From an uncultured Croceitalea sp. (GTDB taxonomy: Bacteria > Bacteroidota > Bacteroidia > Flavobacteriales > Flavobacteriaceae), in contig CALEYA010000022.1 of assembly GCA_937926215.1 (NCBI GenBank), positions 1 through 57,609 on the forward strand: DNA of 57,609 nt. The letters are read 5' to 3'. This document shows positions 17,967-28,686 of the stretch, piece after piece. Numbering within the stretch: the first letter of the stretch is position 1; each line of letters starts with the position of its first letter. Position numbers and translations under genes: made by a program. The notes under the pieces were generated by a model, which saw only the letters and a program-made list of their open reading frames with translations, ran no database searches and was not told the origin of the DNA.

Positions 17967-20267
17967 ATGAGCAAAGAAAAGCAACGTAGGGAAGCATTGG
18001 TATATCATGCTAAACCGCAACCCGGTAAAATTAAGGTAGTACCTACCAAACCCTATGCTACGCAGCGCGATTTAGCCCTAGCTTATTCTCCAGGGGTAGC
18101 TGAACCCTGTCTGGAAATCAGTAAAAACAAAGAAGATGTTTATAAATACACCGCCAAGGGTAACGTTGTTGCGGTAATATCCAATGGAACCGCAGTTTTA
18201 GGTCTGGGGAACATTGGACCGGAAGCCTCTAAACCGGTTATGGAAGGCAAAAGTTTGCTCTTTAAGATTTTTGCTGATATTGACGGAATCGATATTGAAT
18301 TGGATACGGAAGACGTCGATAAGTTTGTAGAGACGGTAAAAATCATTGCCCCAACCTTTGGGGGCATCAACCTAGAAGATATTAAAGCCCCGGAAGCTTT
18401 TGAGATTGAGCGCAGGTTAAAAGAAGAACTGGATATTCCCGTAATGCATGATGATCAGCATGGGACAGCCATAATTTCGGCGGCCGCTTTACTCAATGCC
18501 TTGGAGCTTACCAAAAAGAAAATGGACGAGGTCAAGATCGTGGTCAGTGGTGCCGGTGCGGCGGCCGTCTCCTGCACCCGTTTGTACAAAGCGTTTGGTG
18601 CGCAGGGCAAGAATATAGTCATGTTGGATAGTAAAGGCGTTATCCGAAAGGATAGGGAAAGCCTTTCTTCCCAGAAGGCGGAGTTTGCAACGGATAGGGA
18701 TTTGCAAACACTTGACGATGCTATGAAGGACGCCGATGTTTTTATAGGCCTCTCCATGGCAGATATTGTGTCGCCCGCTATGTTGAAATCCATGGCAAAA
18801 GACCCCATTGTCTTTGCAATGGCCAATCCAAATCCGGAAATCGAATATAATTTGGCCTGTGAGACCCGTAAGGATATTTTAATGGCTACGGGACGCTCCG
18901 ATCATCCCAACCAAGTGAACAACGTTTTGGGATTCCCTTTTATTTTTAGGGGTGCATTGGATGTTAGGGCAACCAAAATAAACGAACCCATGAAAATGGC
19001 GGCGGTAAGGGCTTTGGCAGAGTTAACCAAGGAGCCGGTCCCGGAACAGGTTAATATCACCTACGATACCACTAGACTTACTTTTGGTAAAAACTATATT
19101 ATTCCAAAGCCCTTCGATCCAAGGTTGATTTCTAAAATTCCACCTGCCGTAGCAAAAGCGGCCATGGAAAGTGGTGTGGCAAAAGCACCTATTGAAGATT
19201 GGGATAAGTATGAAGAAGAATTATTGTTACGTTCCGGTAATGACAATAAGGTGGTTCGAACGTTGCACAATAGGGCCAAGGTAAATCCAAAAAGAATCAT
19301 TTTTGCGGAAGCGGAATTGTTGGACGTGCTAAAAGCGGCCCAAATCGTTTACGAAGAAGGAATTGCTATTCCCATCCTTCTAGGCGATAAAGAAATCATA
19401 GAAAAACAAAAAAAGGAACTGGAGTTTGATGCTGATGTCACCATAATAGATCCTCGAGCGGAAGAATCCAAGACCATGCGGACTAGGTATGCCGATAAGC
19501 TTTGGCAGTTGCGAAAGCGCAAAGGCGAAACCCGCTATAGTGCCAAGGTGAACATGGGGAAACGTAATTACTACGGCTCCATGATGCTGGTGGAAGGAGA
19601 TGCCGATGGAATGATTTCAGGATATTCCAGGGCTTACCCTAAAGTATTGAAACCGGTCTTTGAAGTTTTGGGAAGGGCCAGTGGGGTCACCAAAGCATCC
19701 ACCGTAAACATTATGATTACGGAAAGGGGACCGCTTTTTTTAGCGGATACATCGGTTAACGTTGATCCCAATGCGGAGGAATTGGCAGAAATTGCCCAAA
19801 TGACCGCCAATGTGGCCACCACTTTTGGGTTTGATCCCGTAGTGGCAATGCTGTCTTATGCCAATTTTGGGTCTTCAAGTCATAAAGAAGCGCAAAAGGT
19901 ACGGGAGGCCGTTCGACTTCTTCATGAACGAAATCCAAAGCTCATTGTGGATGGGGAAATCCAAACGGATTTTGCCTTAAGCCAAGACCTTTGCCACAAT
20001 AATTTCCCATTTTCCAAATTGGCAGGGCGTAAAGTGAATACCCTTATTTTTCCCAATTTGGATGCGGCGAACATTACCTACAAGCTTTTAAAGGGACTCA
20101 ATAACGCAGATTCTATTGGTCCAATTATGATCGGGTTAAAGAAAGCGGTACATATTTTACAGTTAGGGGCAAGTGTTGATGAAATGGTGAACATGGCAGC
20201 CGTCGCTGTTATAGACGCCCAACAGCGTGAAAAACGTAAGAAGGCAAAGATGGAAGCTAAGGGATAA
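17967..20267 (+). CDS. maeB: NADP-dependent malic enzyme with C-terminal phosphotransacetylase-like domain
   Basis: The 766-residue two-domain protein carries the malic enzyme in residues 1 to about 425, including YSPGVAEPC, the metal/substrate segment FADIDGIDIE, the HDDQHGTA catalytic stretch and the dinucleotide-binding VSGAGAAAVS. The C-terminal ~330 residues resemble phosphate acetyltransferase (MLVEGDADGMISGYSRAY), which in MaeB enzymes is regulatory, binding acetyl-CoA, rather than catalytic. The reaction is oxidative decarboxylation of malate to pyruvate with NADPH formation. The gene is preceded by a TAnnTTTG box, and no terminator hairpin is visible in the 128 bases that follow. Confidence 0.96.
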   Translation: MSKEKQRREALVYHAKPQPGKIKVVPTKPYATQRDLALAYSPGVAEPCLEISKNKEDVYKYTAKGNVVAVISNGTAVLGLGNIGPEASKPVMEGKSLLFKIFADIDGIDIELDTEDVDKFVETVKIIAPTFGGINLEDIKAPEAFEIERRLKEELDIPVMHDDQHGTAIISAAALLNALELTKKKMDEVKIVVSGAGAAAVSCTRLYKAFGAQGKNIVMLDSKGVIRKDRESLSSQKAEFATDRDLQTLDDAMKDADVFIGLSMADIVSPAMLKSMAKDPIVFAMANPNPEIEYNLACETRKDILMATGRSDHPNQVNNVLGFPFIFRGALDVRATKINEPMKMAAVRALAELTKEPVPEQVNITYDTTRLTFGKNYIIPKPFDPRLISKIPPAVAKAAMESGVAKAPIEDWDKYEEELLLRSGNDNKVVRTLHNRAKVNPKRIIFAEAELLDVLKAAQIVYEEGIAIPILLGDKEIIEKQKKELEFDADVTIIDPRAEESKTMRTRYADKLWQLRKRKGETRYSAKVNMGKRNYYGSMMLVEGDADGMISGYSRAYPKVLKPVFEVLGRASGVTKASTVNIMITERGPLFLADTSVNVDPNAEELAEIAQMTANVATTFGFDPVVAMLSYANFGSSSHKEAQKVREAVRLLHERNPKLIVDGEIQTDFALSQDLCHNNFPFSKLAGRKVNTLIFPNLDAANITYKLLKGLNNADSIGPIMIGLKKAVHILQLGASVDEMVNMAAVAVIDAQQREKRKKAKMEAKG

Positions 20268-20395
20268 TGGAGTCCAAACTCATGTTCAAGAAACAATAGT
20301 CAGGACGGAAGATCCAAGGAATGGAAAAAATAGTTTGGAATTCTCTTAGAAATTTACTCCTTCTATCAACAACAACTAACATAAAACATTGATCA

Positions 20396-20977
20396 ATGAT
20401 CACGCATCTTAGAGGAAAATTAGTAGAAAAGAATCCCACTTATATTATAGTGGAATGCGCCGGGGTAGGCTATTTTTTAAATATATCCCTACATACATTT
20501 TCCAAAGTTGGTGATGATGAAAACATACGGTTGTTTACCCATCTTCAAGTAAAAGAAGACTCCCATACCTTGTTTGGATTTGCGGAAAAAACGGAACGTG
20601 AGATTTTCCGTTTGTTATTATCCGTTTCCGGTATAGGGGCGAGTACGGCTAGGACAATGTTGTCATCCTTAAATCCGGACCAAATAAAGCAAGCCATTGC
20701 CAGTGGTGATGTGCCTACAATACAGGGAATCAAGGGTATAGGCGCAAAGACTGCCCAACGTGTAATTTTGGATCTAAAAGATAAGATTCTTAAAGTTTAC
20801 GATATGGACGAAGTTTCCCCACAATCAAACAATACAACAAAGGAAGAAGCGTTATCTGCTTTAGAGGTTCTTGGTTTCGCAAGAAGGCAGTCTGAAAAGA
20901 TTGTTGATCGGGTTCTTTCGCAAGACACCTCCATGAGCGTTGAAGCTCTTATAAAGCAGGCGCTGAAAAATTTGTAA
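20396..20977 (+). CDS. ruvA: Holliday junction DNA-binding protein RuvA
   Basis: The 193-residue protein has the three RuvA domains: an N-terminal OB fold (MITHLRGKLVEK), a central tandem helix-hairpin-helix domain (SGIGASTARTML and IKGIGAKTAQR), and a small C-terminal helical domain that contacts RuvB (ending in EALIKQALKNL). It binds four-way junctions as a tetramer and recruits RuvB. Its stop is five bases before the TTG start of sprA. The ruvA-sprA-gcvH order is recognised from other Flavobacteriia. Confidence 0.96.
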   Translation: MITHLRGKLVEKNPTYIIVECAGVGYFLNISLHTFSKVGDDENIRLFTHLQVKEDSHTLFGFAEKTEREIFRLLLSVSGIGASTARTMLSSLNPDQIKQAIASGDVPTIQGIKGIGAKTAQRVILDLKDKILKVYDMDEVSPQSNNTTKEEALSALEVLGFARRQSEKIVDRVLSQDTSMSVEALIKQALKNL

Positions 20978-20982
20978 CTAGT

Positions 20983-23900
20983 TTGAAAAGAGGGGCAATA
21001 CCACAACTTAAGTCCTACGGATTTAGGAATATTTTCTTTTTATGTGTTTTCTTGATGTCAACGGGCATAGCCCTTGGTCAAGATGATAGCACGGAGCAAC
21101 AAGTTGACTCCGTCAAAACAGGTGCAGCTTTAGGGAAGCTTTTATTGGAAAACCCGGAAAGCATTGTATCAAAATATACCTATGACCCAAAGATTGATCG
21201 TTATGTCTACACGCAAAGTGTAGGCGAGTTCAATGTTACCCATCCACTTTTTTTAACTCCGGACCAATATTTTGAACTGGTACGGCAAGAAGGTATTAAA
21301 TCATACTTTAAAGAAAAGATTGATGCGTTCTCCGGAAAAAAGGAAGGTAGCGAAGAGGCTAGGAAAAACCTACTCCCCAATTTTTATGTAAACAGTAATT
21401 TTTTCGAATCCATTTTTGGTGGAAATACTATTGAGGTAATTCCGCAAGGTTCCGTGGCTATGGATTTAGGGGTCATTTGGCAAAAGAACGATAATCCTGC
21501 ACTTTCCCCTAGGAACCGTACCAACCTTTCCTTTGATTTTGACCAACGGATCAGTTTGAGCCTTTTGGGTAAAGTAGGGGAGCGGTTGCAAGTAACCGCC
21601 AACTACGATACGGAGGCTACATTCGATTTTCAGAATCTTGTAAAATTGGATTACACCCCAACCGAGGACGATATCTTAAGATCTATAGAAATAGGTAATG
21701 TAAACATGCCGCTCAACAGCTCCCTTATTACGGGGGCCCAAAGTCTTTTTGGGGTCAAAACGCAGCTGCAATTTGGTAACACTACCGTTACCGCGGTATT
21801 TTCTGAACAGCGTTCCCAAAATAATACCGTTGTTGCCCAAGGGGGTGGAACCTTGAACGAGTTCCAGTTGACCGCATTGGACTATGACGAGGATAGGCAC
21901 TTCTTTTTAGCCCAATATTTTAGGGATAATTATGATGCGGCCCTAAGCAACTATCCCTTTGTGCAAAGTGCGGTACAAATTACAAGATTGGAAGTTTGGG
22001 CAACGAACAGAAGCCAGCAAACCCTTAATGTAAGGAACGTGGTGGCTATCCAAGATTTGGGGGAACTGCAATTGGGTTCGGATGGTGATGAGAAAACAAG
22101 AATAGGTCGTGAAGGTCAAGTGCCCGGCGGCTTTTTTAACGTTATGGAACTCGGTGGCCTACCAAGAAATGCCGCTAACGACTACGATCCCGCACAGATT
22201 GATGCTGGGGGCGTACTAACGAATGCCATACGCGATATTGCTACGGTGGATAATGGCTTTAATTTTAGCAATGGCTATACCCCAAATCAAGGTTTTGATT
22301 ATGCCATATTGGAAAATGCAAGAAAGCTGGAGCAAGGAAGGGACTATAATTTCAACAATCAATTGGGTTACATTTCATTGAACCAAAGATTGAGCAATGA
22401 TGAAGTTTTAGCTGTTGCTTTCCAATATACTACCCTGGACGGACAGGTTTTTCAAGTTGGGGAATTTGCCAATGGAGGGATAGAGGCTACTTCCGTTTCC
22501 GGTGGGGCCAATCCAATCATCGAAAATAACACCCTGATATTAAAATTGCTGAAAAGTAACATTACCAATGTCAATGATCCTATTTGGGATTTGATGATGA
22601 AAAATATTTATTCAACCGGAGCTTTTCAGTTGAGTCAAGAAGATTTTAAATTGAATATTCTATATTCCGATCCCACCCCTCGAAATTACATTACACCGGC
22701 ACGGGATGCGGCTGGTATTCCCACACCATTTCCGGAATCGGCTTCTGCCAACGGAAATCCACTTCAAGAACGGATATTGTTGAACGTTTTCAATATTGAC
22801 CGTTTAAATGTTTATAACGATGTTCAGGCTGGTGGTGACGGTTTCTTTGATTATTTGCCAGGGATAACGGTAGACACCCAAACCGGTCGAATTATTTTTA
22901 CCAAAGTAGAACCCTTTGGTGAGTTTTTGTTTGACCTCTTAGGTGGTGGTACCTATGATGTGGATAACGATGTGGGCTATAATCCAAACCAGGTGCGTTA
23001 CGTTTTCAGGAACATGTATGCTAGGACCAAAGCGGCTTCCTTACAGGATGCCGAGAAAAATCGTTTCCAAATCCGTGGACGGTACAAATCGCAAGGAAAT
23101 AATGGAATACCTATTGGGGCGTTCAACGTGCCAAGAGGTTCGGTTAGGGTAACTGCGGGAGGAAGACAACTTCAAGAGGGCATCGATTATACCGTGAATT
23201 ATCAGGCGGGAACGGTACAGCTTTTAGATCCAAGTTTGGAGGCTTCCAATACGCCCATCAATATTTCGGTGGAGAACAATGCGGTTTTTGGTCAGCAGAC
23301 CAGGCGTTTTACCGGAATCAATGTAGAACATAAAATCAACGAAAATTTCCTTTTGGGCGGTACCCTGCTCAATCTAAATGAACGTCCATTGACCCAAAAG
23401 TCCAATTTTGGGGTAGAACCGGTCAACAATACAATTTTTGGTTTCAACGGTAATTTTAGTACCGAAGTTCCTTTCTTAACGCGTTTGGCAAATAAGTTGC
23501 CCAACATAGATACGGACGTACCTTCCAACCTATCCATTCGTGGGGAAGTTGCCGTATTACGACCTAATTCTCCCAAGAATGCCGATTTTCAAGGGGAAAC
23601 CACCACTTTTTTAGATGATTTTGAAGGGGCGCAGGCACTTATAGATATCCGCTCCTCGTTGGGATGGTCGTTGGCAAGTCCGCCAGTTGGTGTTCCGGCA
23701 AATGAAGAGGGTATAGCGGCAGGGTTTGAACGGGCTAAGGTTGCGTGGTATACCATCGACCCTATTTTTTATACCAACCAACGGCCAGATGGCGTAACGG
23801 ATAACGACATTTCCTTGAACACCACAAGACGGGTCTTTATTGATGAGGTTTTTCCGCAAGTAGATATTGCCCAAGGGCAAACAACAGTGCAAGGGACCTT

Positions 23901-26900
23901 GGACATTGCCTATTACCCCAATCAAAAAGGGCCTTATAATGCCAGTGAAAACTTTGGGGCAGCACCACAAAACAATTGGGGGGGTATCATGCGCTCTTTG
24001 AGTAGTACCAACTTTGAACAGTCCAATGTGGAATTTGTCCAGTTTTGGGTTCTGGATCCTTATGTAGATGGTGAAACTACCGGGGCAAATAGTGGGGAAT
24101 TGGTATTGAACCTAGGAAATATTTCCGAGGATATCCTTCCTGACGGTAGAAAACAATACGAAAATGGATTGCCCAGTTCAACATCTACCGAAACACCTAG
24201 ACCAACAGTCTGGGGCCAAGTACCTTCTACCCAATCCTTGGTCTATGCCTTTGATGCGGATGAGGGAAATCGGACACAACAGGATATTGGTTTTGATGGA
24301 TTGAACGATACAGATGAAGCAAGCATATATAACGGTCCTGCTAACGATCCTGCCTTGGACAACTACATTTATTATTTGAACCGTGAAGGGGGTATCTTGG
24401 AACGTTATTTGGATTTTAATAATCCGCAAGGGAATTCTCCCGTGGCCGTATCCAACACGGATAGGGGTTCTACCACGCTACCCGATGTTGAGGATACAGA
24501 TCGCGATTTAACCATGAATACGGTGGACAGTTATTTTGAATACCGCATTCCAATTAGGCCCAATACGACTATAGATGACCCGTTTGTAACGGATATTAGA
24601 CAGGGTTCGACCCCAGAACTTCCTAATGGAACCACACTGAACAGAAGATGGATCCAATATAAGATTCCTTTAAGCACCTTTACGGAGGCCATTGGCGGCA
24701 TAACGGATTTTAGGTCCATCAGTTTTATGCGGATGTACATGACCGGTTTTACGGATGATATCGTATTACGATTTGCTACTTTGGATTTGGTGCGTGGCGA
24801 TTGGCGTACGTTTACCAATACCTTGCAAGACCCTGCGATTGACAACAATCCCGCGGATGATGGAACCTTTACCGATGTAAATACCGTAAATATCGAAGAG
24901 AATAGCGGGCGTACTCCAATTCCTTATGTATTGCCCCCAGGGGTTGTGCGGGAACAATTGAACAACAACAATACCATCATTAGGCAAAATGAGCAATCGC
25001 TGTCTTTTATTGTGGATAATCTGGAGTCTGAGGATTCTAGGGGTGTTTTCAAAAATGTAAACGTCGATTTACGGCAATACGAACGTATTCGAATGTTCAT
25101 GCATGCCGAAAAGATTGTAAATAGCGACTTTTCCGATAGTGATACACCACTTGTTGGGTTCTTGAGAATTGGAACCGATTTTACGGAAAACTTTTACCAA
25201 ATAGAATTGCCCTTGCAATTTACACCATTTGGTTCCTCCAGTCCCGAAATTATCTGGCCCAGCGTTAACGAAATCAACGTCGCCCTTGAAGACTTAAACC
25301 GGGTAAAATCCTTAGGTATTGCCCAGGGGACTTTAAGTGAAGTAAATTTCTATGAGGTCGTTGATGGTGAAGTGGTTCCCGTACCGGAATTTGCGCCAAG
25401 GACTTTAGGGCGATTGCGTATTGGGATCCGTGGAAATCCATCCTTGGGGAGTGTACGTGGCATGATGGTAGGTATCAAGAATATAGATAATCTTCCGGCA
25501 AGGGGTGAAGTTTGGTTCAATGAATTGCGCTTGGCAGGTTTGGATAATAATGGGGGTTGGGCAGCTATTGCCGCCTTGGACGCCAACATGGCGGACTTTG
25601 CCAATGTGACCGCCACGGGGAGTACCAGTACCTCTGGGTTTGGGACTATAGACCAATTGCCCAATGAAAGGGCTAGGGAAGATGCCATTTCTTATGATTT
25701 GGTAACCAATATTAATGTCGGACAGTTGTTCCCTAAAAAATGGGGCTTGCAGATTCCGTTTAATTATGGAATTTCCGAAACCTTGATAACCCCTGAATTT
25801 GATCCCGTTTTTGACGATTTAAAACTGGAAGATCGTATTGATGCCGCGGCAACTGCGGAAGATGGGGAAACCATCCGCGAACAGGCGGAAGATTATACCA
25901 AGAGAAGAAGTATCAACCTCATTGGGGTTCGAAAAAATAGGGGGGACGAAGCGGAAGCCAATTTCTACGATATTGAAAACTTCACCTTCAATTATTCCTA
26001 TAATGAAACCAACCATAGGGATTTTGAAGTGGCCGATTTAACCGATCAAAACGTAAACACCGGTTTTGTATACAACCATAATTTTCAGCCCGCACCAGTA
26101 GCACCCTTCGCCAAAAAAGATTCCCTGTTGACCGGTAAATACTGGCAATGGCTTAAGGAACTTAACTTTAATTTATTGCCCACAAGCGTATCGCTAAACG
26201 CAAATTACAACCGATCGTTCAACCAACAGCGCTTTAGGGACGTTTTGGAGCCGGGCGTGGAAGGTTTGGACCTGCCACTGTTACAGCAACGGAATTACCT
26301 TTTTAATTGGCAGTATGCCCTAAATTATAGCTTGACCAAATCGTTGCGCGTAAACCTTACGGCCTCCAACAACAATATCGTACGGAACTTCTTTAATATT
26401 GATGAAGATGCGGATTCCGGTATCAATCAAGATTTGAATATTTGGAACGCCTTTTTTGATGTTGGGGAACCCAACAGGCACGGCCAGCAATTACAACTGA
26501 ATTACGAACTACCTTTTGATAAGTTTCCGTTTTTAAACTTCATAAACGCCCAGTACACCTATACCAGTAATTTTGATTGGCAGCGTGGTGGTGATGCCTT
26601 GGTTGAAGTTGCGGAGGAAGAACTTGGCGAGGGTACACAGATCAACACCGTTCAAAATGCCAGTACCCATAACCTTACCGCTAATTTGACCATGCAAGGG
26701 TTTTATGATTTTCTAGGCCTTAAAAAGCGAACCGGAAAGGTCGTTGCAGGAACGGCTGCCGCGCGTAGGGATAAAGCTGGGAATACCAAGGATGGCGAAG
26801 ATGAAAAGCCCCCAAAGAAAACAAGCAAAGGATTTAATACCGCCATAGATATTTTGACCATGGTCAAAAGGGTCAACGTCAACTATAGTGAAAACCGGGG

Positions 26901-28194
26901 TAAGGTTTTACCTGGGTATACACAATCCATTGGATTCATTGGAACGGCAAGACCTTCCCTTGGTTTTGTCTTTGGAAGCCAACGTGATGTGCGCTTTGAG
27001 GCAGCAAGAAGAGGGTATTTAACCACTTTTTCCGGATTTAACTCCCAGTTCTTGGAAAATAATTCCAAGCAGCTGAGCATAACCGCAACGGCACAACCCA
27101 CCCAAGATTTGACCATAGATTTGATAGCGGACCGGCAGATTTCCAATAGTTTGCAAGAAACCTTTGATGTTACCGAGGATGATGCGGGCCAGTTGGGTTT
27201 CAACTCCTTATTGTCCAACAATTTTGGAAACTTTAGTATTTCGACCCTTATGTTAGGTAGCGTGTTCAATAGGAGCGATGAGTTTGACTCGGCCAATTTT
27301 GAGCAGTTCCAAGATAACAGGATTACCATTGCCAATAGATTGGCGGCTGAAAGGGGCATTACGGAAATAGATCCGGAAACCGGTTTCCCCGTAGGTTTTG
27401 GAGATACCAGTCAAGACGTGCTCTTGCCTGCCTTCTTTGGCGCGTACACGGGGCAAGATGCAGAACGAGTGAACCTGGATGCCTTTAGGCAAATTCCAAT
27501 TCCAAACTGGAACCTCAAGTACACGGGATTGATGAAGAACAGATGGTTTAAAAAGAAGTTCAAGAGATTCTCCGTACAACATGGATATCGGTCTGCCTAC
27601 AGTATCAATTCCTTCCAAACCAATTTGGAACGTAACCAATTGATCAATGAAGGCTTAGCACCTATTAATGCGGAAACCGGGAATATTTTATCGGAAAATA
27701 TCATTAATAATGTGATACTCAATGACGCATTTAGTCCCTTGGTACGATTGGATTTTGAAATGAAAAATTCCTTAAGTGTCTTGGCGGAGGTCAATACCGA
27801 CAGGACGTTCTCCTTAAGTTTTGATAACAATTTACTTACGGAAATCAATGGAAAGGAATATACCGTTGGCTTAGGCTATCGTTTTAAGGATGTCAAGTTT
27901 GTGACGAACATTGCCGGTGAGCGAACCAGATTGAAGGGCGATTTAAACCTGAAGGCCGATCTTTCCCTGAGGGACAATATCACCATTATTAGAAATTTGG
28001 ACGTTAACAACAATCAGATTACGGCAGGCCAAGAATTATGGTCCATTAAGTTTACCGCAGATTATGCCCTAAGTAGAAATTTGAATGCCTTGTTCTTCTA
28101 CGATCACTCCTTTTCCCAGTTCAAGGTGTCCACGGCATTCCCGCAGACTACCATCAACGCTGGTTTTACGGTACGCTATAACTTTGGGAATTAA
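20983..28194 (+). CDS. sprA: Gliding motility / type IX secretion translocon protein SprA
   Basis: A single 2403-residue frame, the size expected of SprA (also called Sov), the giant outer-membrane barrel through which the type IX secretion system exports its substrates. Internal signatures are the DFQGETTTFLDDFEGAQ region near residue 870 and a C-terminus of amphipathic strands ending TVRYNFGN. The start must be TTG at 20983: an in-frame stop lies at 20941-20943, there is no ATG or GTG between, and the first ATG (21055) falls inside the hydrophobic core of the signal peptide (FLCVFLMSTGIALGQ). It lies five bases after ruvA, so it is probably co-transcribed. It would act with SprE/GldKLMN and PorV/PorP-type partners. 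Confidence 0.96.
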   Translation: MKRGAIPQLKSYGFRNIFFLCVFLMSTGIALGQDDSTEQQVDSVKTGAALGKLLLENPESIVSKYTYDPKIDRYVYTQSVGEFNVTHPLFLTPDQYFELVRQEGIKSYFKEKIDAFSGKKEGSEEARKNLLPNFYVNSNFFESIFGGNTIEVIPQGSVAMDLGVIWQKNDNPALSPRNRTNLSFDFDQRISLSLLGKVGERLQVTANYDTEATFDFQNLVKLDYTPTEDDILRSIEIGNVNMPLNSSLITGAQSLFGVKTQLQFGNTTVTAVFSEQRSQNNTVVAQGGGTLNEFQLTALDYDEDRHFFLAQYFRDNYDAALSNYPFVQSAVQITRLEVWATNRSQQTLNVRNVVAIQDLGELQLGSDGDEKTRIGREGQVPGGFFNVMELGGLPRNAANDYDPAQIDAGGVLTNAIRDIATVDNGFNFSNGYTPNQGFDYAILENARKLEQGRDYNFNNQLGYISLNQRLSNDEVLAVAFQYTTLDGQVFQVGEFANGGIEATSVSGGANPIIENNTLILKLLKSNITNVNDPIWDLMMKNIYSTGAFQLSQEDFKLNILYSDPTPRNYITPARDAAGIPTPFPESASANGNPLQERILLNVFNIDRLNVYNDVQAGGDGFFDYLPGITVDTQTGRIIFTKVEPFGEFLFDLLGGGTYDVDNDVGYNPNQVRYVFRNMYARTKAASLQDAEKNRFQIRGRYKSQGNNGIPIGAFNVPRGSVRVTAGGRQLQEGIDYTVNYQAGTVQLLDPSLEASNTPINISVENNAVFGQQTRRFTGINVEHKINENFLLGGTLLNLNERPLTQKSNFGVEPVNNTIFGFNGNFSTEVPFLTRLANKLPNIDTDVPSNLSIRGEVAVLRPNSPKNADFQGETTTFLDDFEGAQALIDIRSSLGWSLASPPVGVPANEEGIAAGFERAKVAWYTIDPIFYTNQRPDGVTDNDISLNTTRRVFIDEVFPQVDIAQGQTTVQGTLDIAYYPNQKGPYNASENFGAAPQNNWGGIMRSLSSTNFEQSNVEFVQFWVLDPYVDGETTGANSGELVLNLGNISEDILPDGRKQYENGLPSSTSTETPRPTVWGQVPSTQSLVYAFDADEGNRTQQDIGFDGLNDTDEASIYNGPANDPALDNYIYYLNREGGILERYLDFNNPQGNSPVAVSNTDRGSTTLPDVEDTDRDLTMNTVDSYFEYRIPIRPNTTIDDPFVTDIRQGSTPELPNGTTLNRRWIQYKIPLSTFTEAIGGITDFRSISFMRMYMTGFTDDIVLRFATLDLVRGDWRTFTNTLQDPAIDNNPADDGTFTDVNTVNIEENSGRTPIPYVLPPGVVREQLNNNNTIIRQNEQSLSFIVDNLESEDSRGVFKNVNVDLRQYERIRMFMHAEKIVNSDFSDSDTPLVGFLRIGTDFTENFYQIELPLQFTPFGSSSPEIIWPSVNEINVALEDLNRVKSLGIAQGTLSEVNFYEVVDGEVVPVPEFAPRTLGRLRIGIRGNPSLGSVRGMMVGIKNIDNLPARGEVWFNELRLAGLDNNGGWAAIAALDANMADFANVTATGSTSTSGFGTIDQLPNERAREDAISYDLVTNINVGQLFPKKWGLQIPFNYGISETLITPEFDPVFDDLKLEDRIDAAATAEDGETIREQAEDYTKRRSINLIGVRKNRGDEAEANFYDIENFTFNYSYNETNHRDFEVADLTDQNVNTGFVYNHNFQPAPVAPFAKKDSLLTGKYWQWLKELNFNLLPTSVSLNANYNRSFNQQRFRDVLEPGVEGLDLPLLQQRNYLFNWQYALNYSLTKSLRVNLTASNNNIVRNFFNIDEDADSGINQDLNIWNAFFDVGEPNRHGQQLQLNYELPFDKFPFLNFINAQYTYTSNFDWQRGGDALVEVAEEELGEGTQINTVQNASTHNLTANLTMQGFYDFLGLKKRTGKVVAGTAAARRDKAGNTKDGEDEKPPKKTSKGFNTAIDILTMVKRVNVNYSENRGKVLPGYTQSIGFIGTARPSLGFVFGSQRDVRFEAARRGYLTTFSGFNSQFLENNSKQLSITATAQPTQDLTIDLIADRQISNSLQETFDVTEDDAGQLGFNSLLSNNFGNFSISTLMLGSVFNRSDEFDSANFEQFQDNRITIANRLAAERGITEIDPETGFPVGFGDTSQDVLLPAFFGAYTGQDAERVNLDAFRQIPIPNWNLKYTGLMKNRWFKKKFKRFSVQHGYRSAYSINSFQTNLERNQLINEGLAPINAETGNILSENIINNVILNDAFSPLVRLDFEMKNSLSVLAEVNTDRTFSLSFDNNLLTEINGKEYTVGLGYRFKDVKFVTNIAGERTRLKGDLNLKADLSLRDNITIIRNLDVNNNQITAGQELWSIKFTADYALSRNLNALFFYDHSFSQFKVSTAFPQTTINAGFTVRYNFGN

Positions 28195-28251
28195 ATTGTC
28201 CACCGTCTGTTTTAGGGTAAGAATCAGCTTGTCGGTACCTTCTTTATTTTT

Positions 28252-28283
28252 TTTGAAAACCCGTTTTTATTGCGTTACATTTG
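28252..28283 (+). promoter_or_regulatory. Promoter of gcvH (-33 TTTG, -7 TACATTTG)
   Basis: TTTG at 28252-28255 and TACATTTG at 28276-28283 are 20 bases apart, a good fit to the Bacteroidota -33/-7 promoter. The gcvH ATG follows 22 bases later. The box lies inside a longer open frame and so argues for the shorter gcvH. Confidence 0.72.
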
Positions 28284-28305
28284 TTCTTTTACAAATCCAT
28301 ATCAA

Positions 28306-28686
28306 ATGAATATACCCGCAGATTTAAAATATACCAAAGACCATGAATGGGTCAAAATTGAAGGCGATGTAGCCACCGTTGGCATTACGGATTTTGCGCA
28401 GGGCGAACTGGGCGATATTGTTTACGTTGAGGTAGAAACCTTGGATGAAACGCTGGATAAAGACGAAGTTTTCGGTACCGTTGAAGCAGTGAAAACCGTT
28501 TCTGACCTGTTCCAACCCCTAAGTGGTGAAATCATTGCGTTTAACGAGGCTTTGGAAGATGAACCGGAAAAGGTAAACGCGGATCCGTACGGCGATGGCT
28601 GGATGGTGAAAATAAAAATTAGCGATAGTGCCGAGGTGGAAGGCTTGCTCAGTGATGCGGACTACAAAGAACTCATCGGTGCTTAA
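28306..28686 (+). CDS. gcvH: Glycine cleavage system H protein
   Basis: The 126-residue lipoyl-carrier protein has the pattern HEWVKIEGDVATVGITDFAQ near its start, the lipoylation site in FGTVEAVKTVSD (the lysine of EAVK), and DPYGDGWMVKI near its end. It shuttles the aminomethyl group between the P, T and L proteins of the glycine cleavage system, and can also act in lipoate transfer. The open frame extends upstream to 28270, but the promoter box within that extension and the typical MNIPADLKYTKDHEW start support ATG 28306. It overlaps the start of the downstream VanZ-like gene. Confidence 0.95.
   Translation: MNIPADLKYTKDHEWVKIEGDVATVGITDFAQGELGDIVYVEVETLDETLDKDEVFGTVEAVKTVSDLFQPLSGEIIAFNEALEDEPEKVNADPYGDGWMVKIKISDSAEVEGLLSDADYKELIGA

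Noticed and set aside
28270-28305. N-terminal extension of gcvH from 28270
   Set aside because: It contains the -7 box TACATTTG; H proteins begin near the ATG at 28306.
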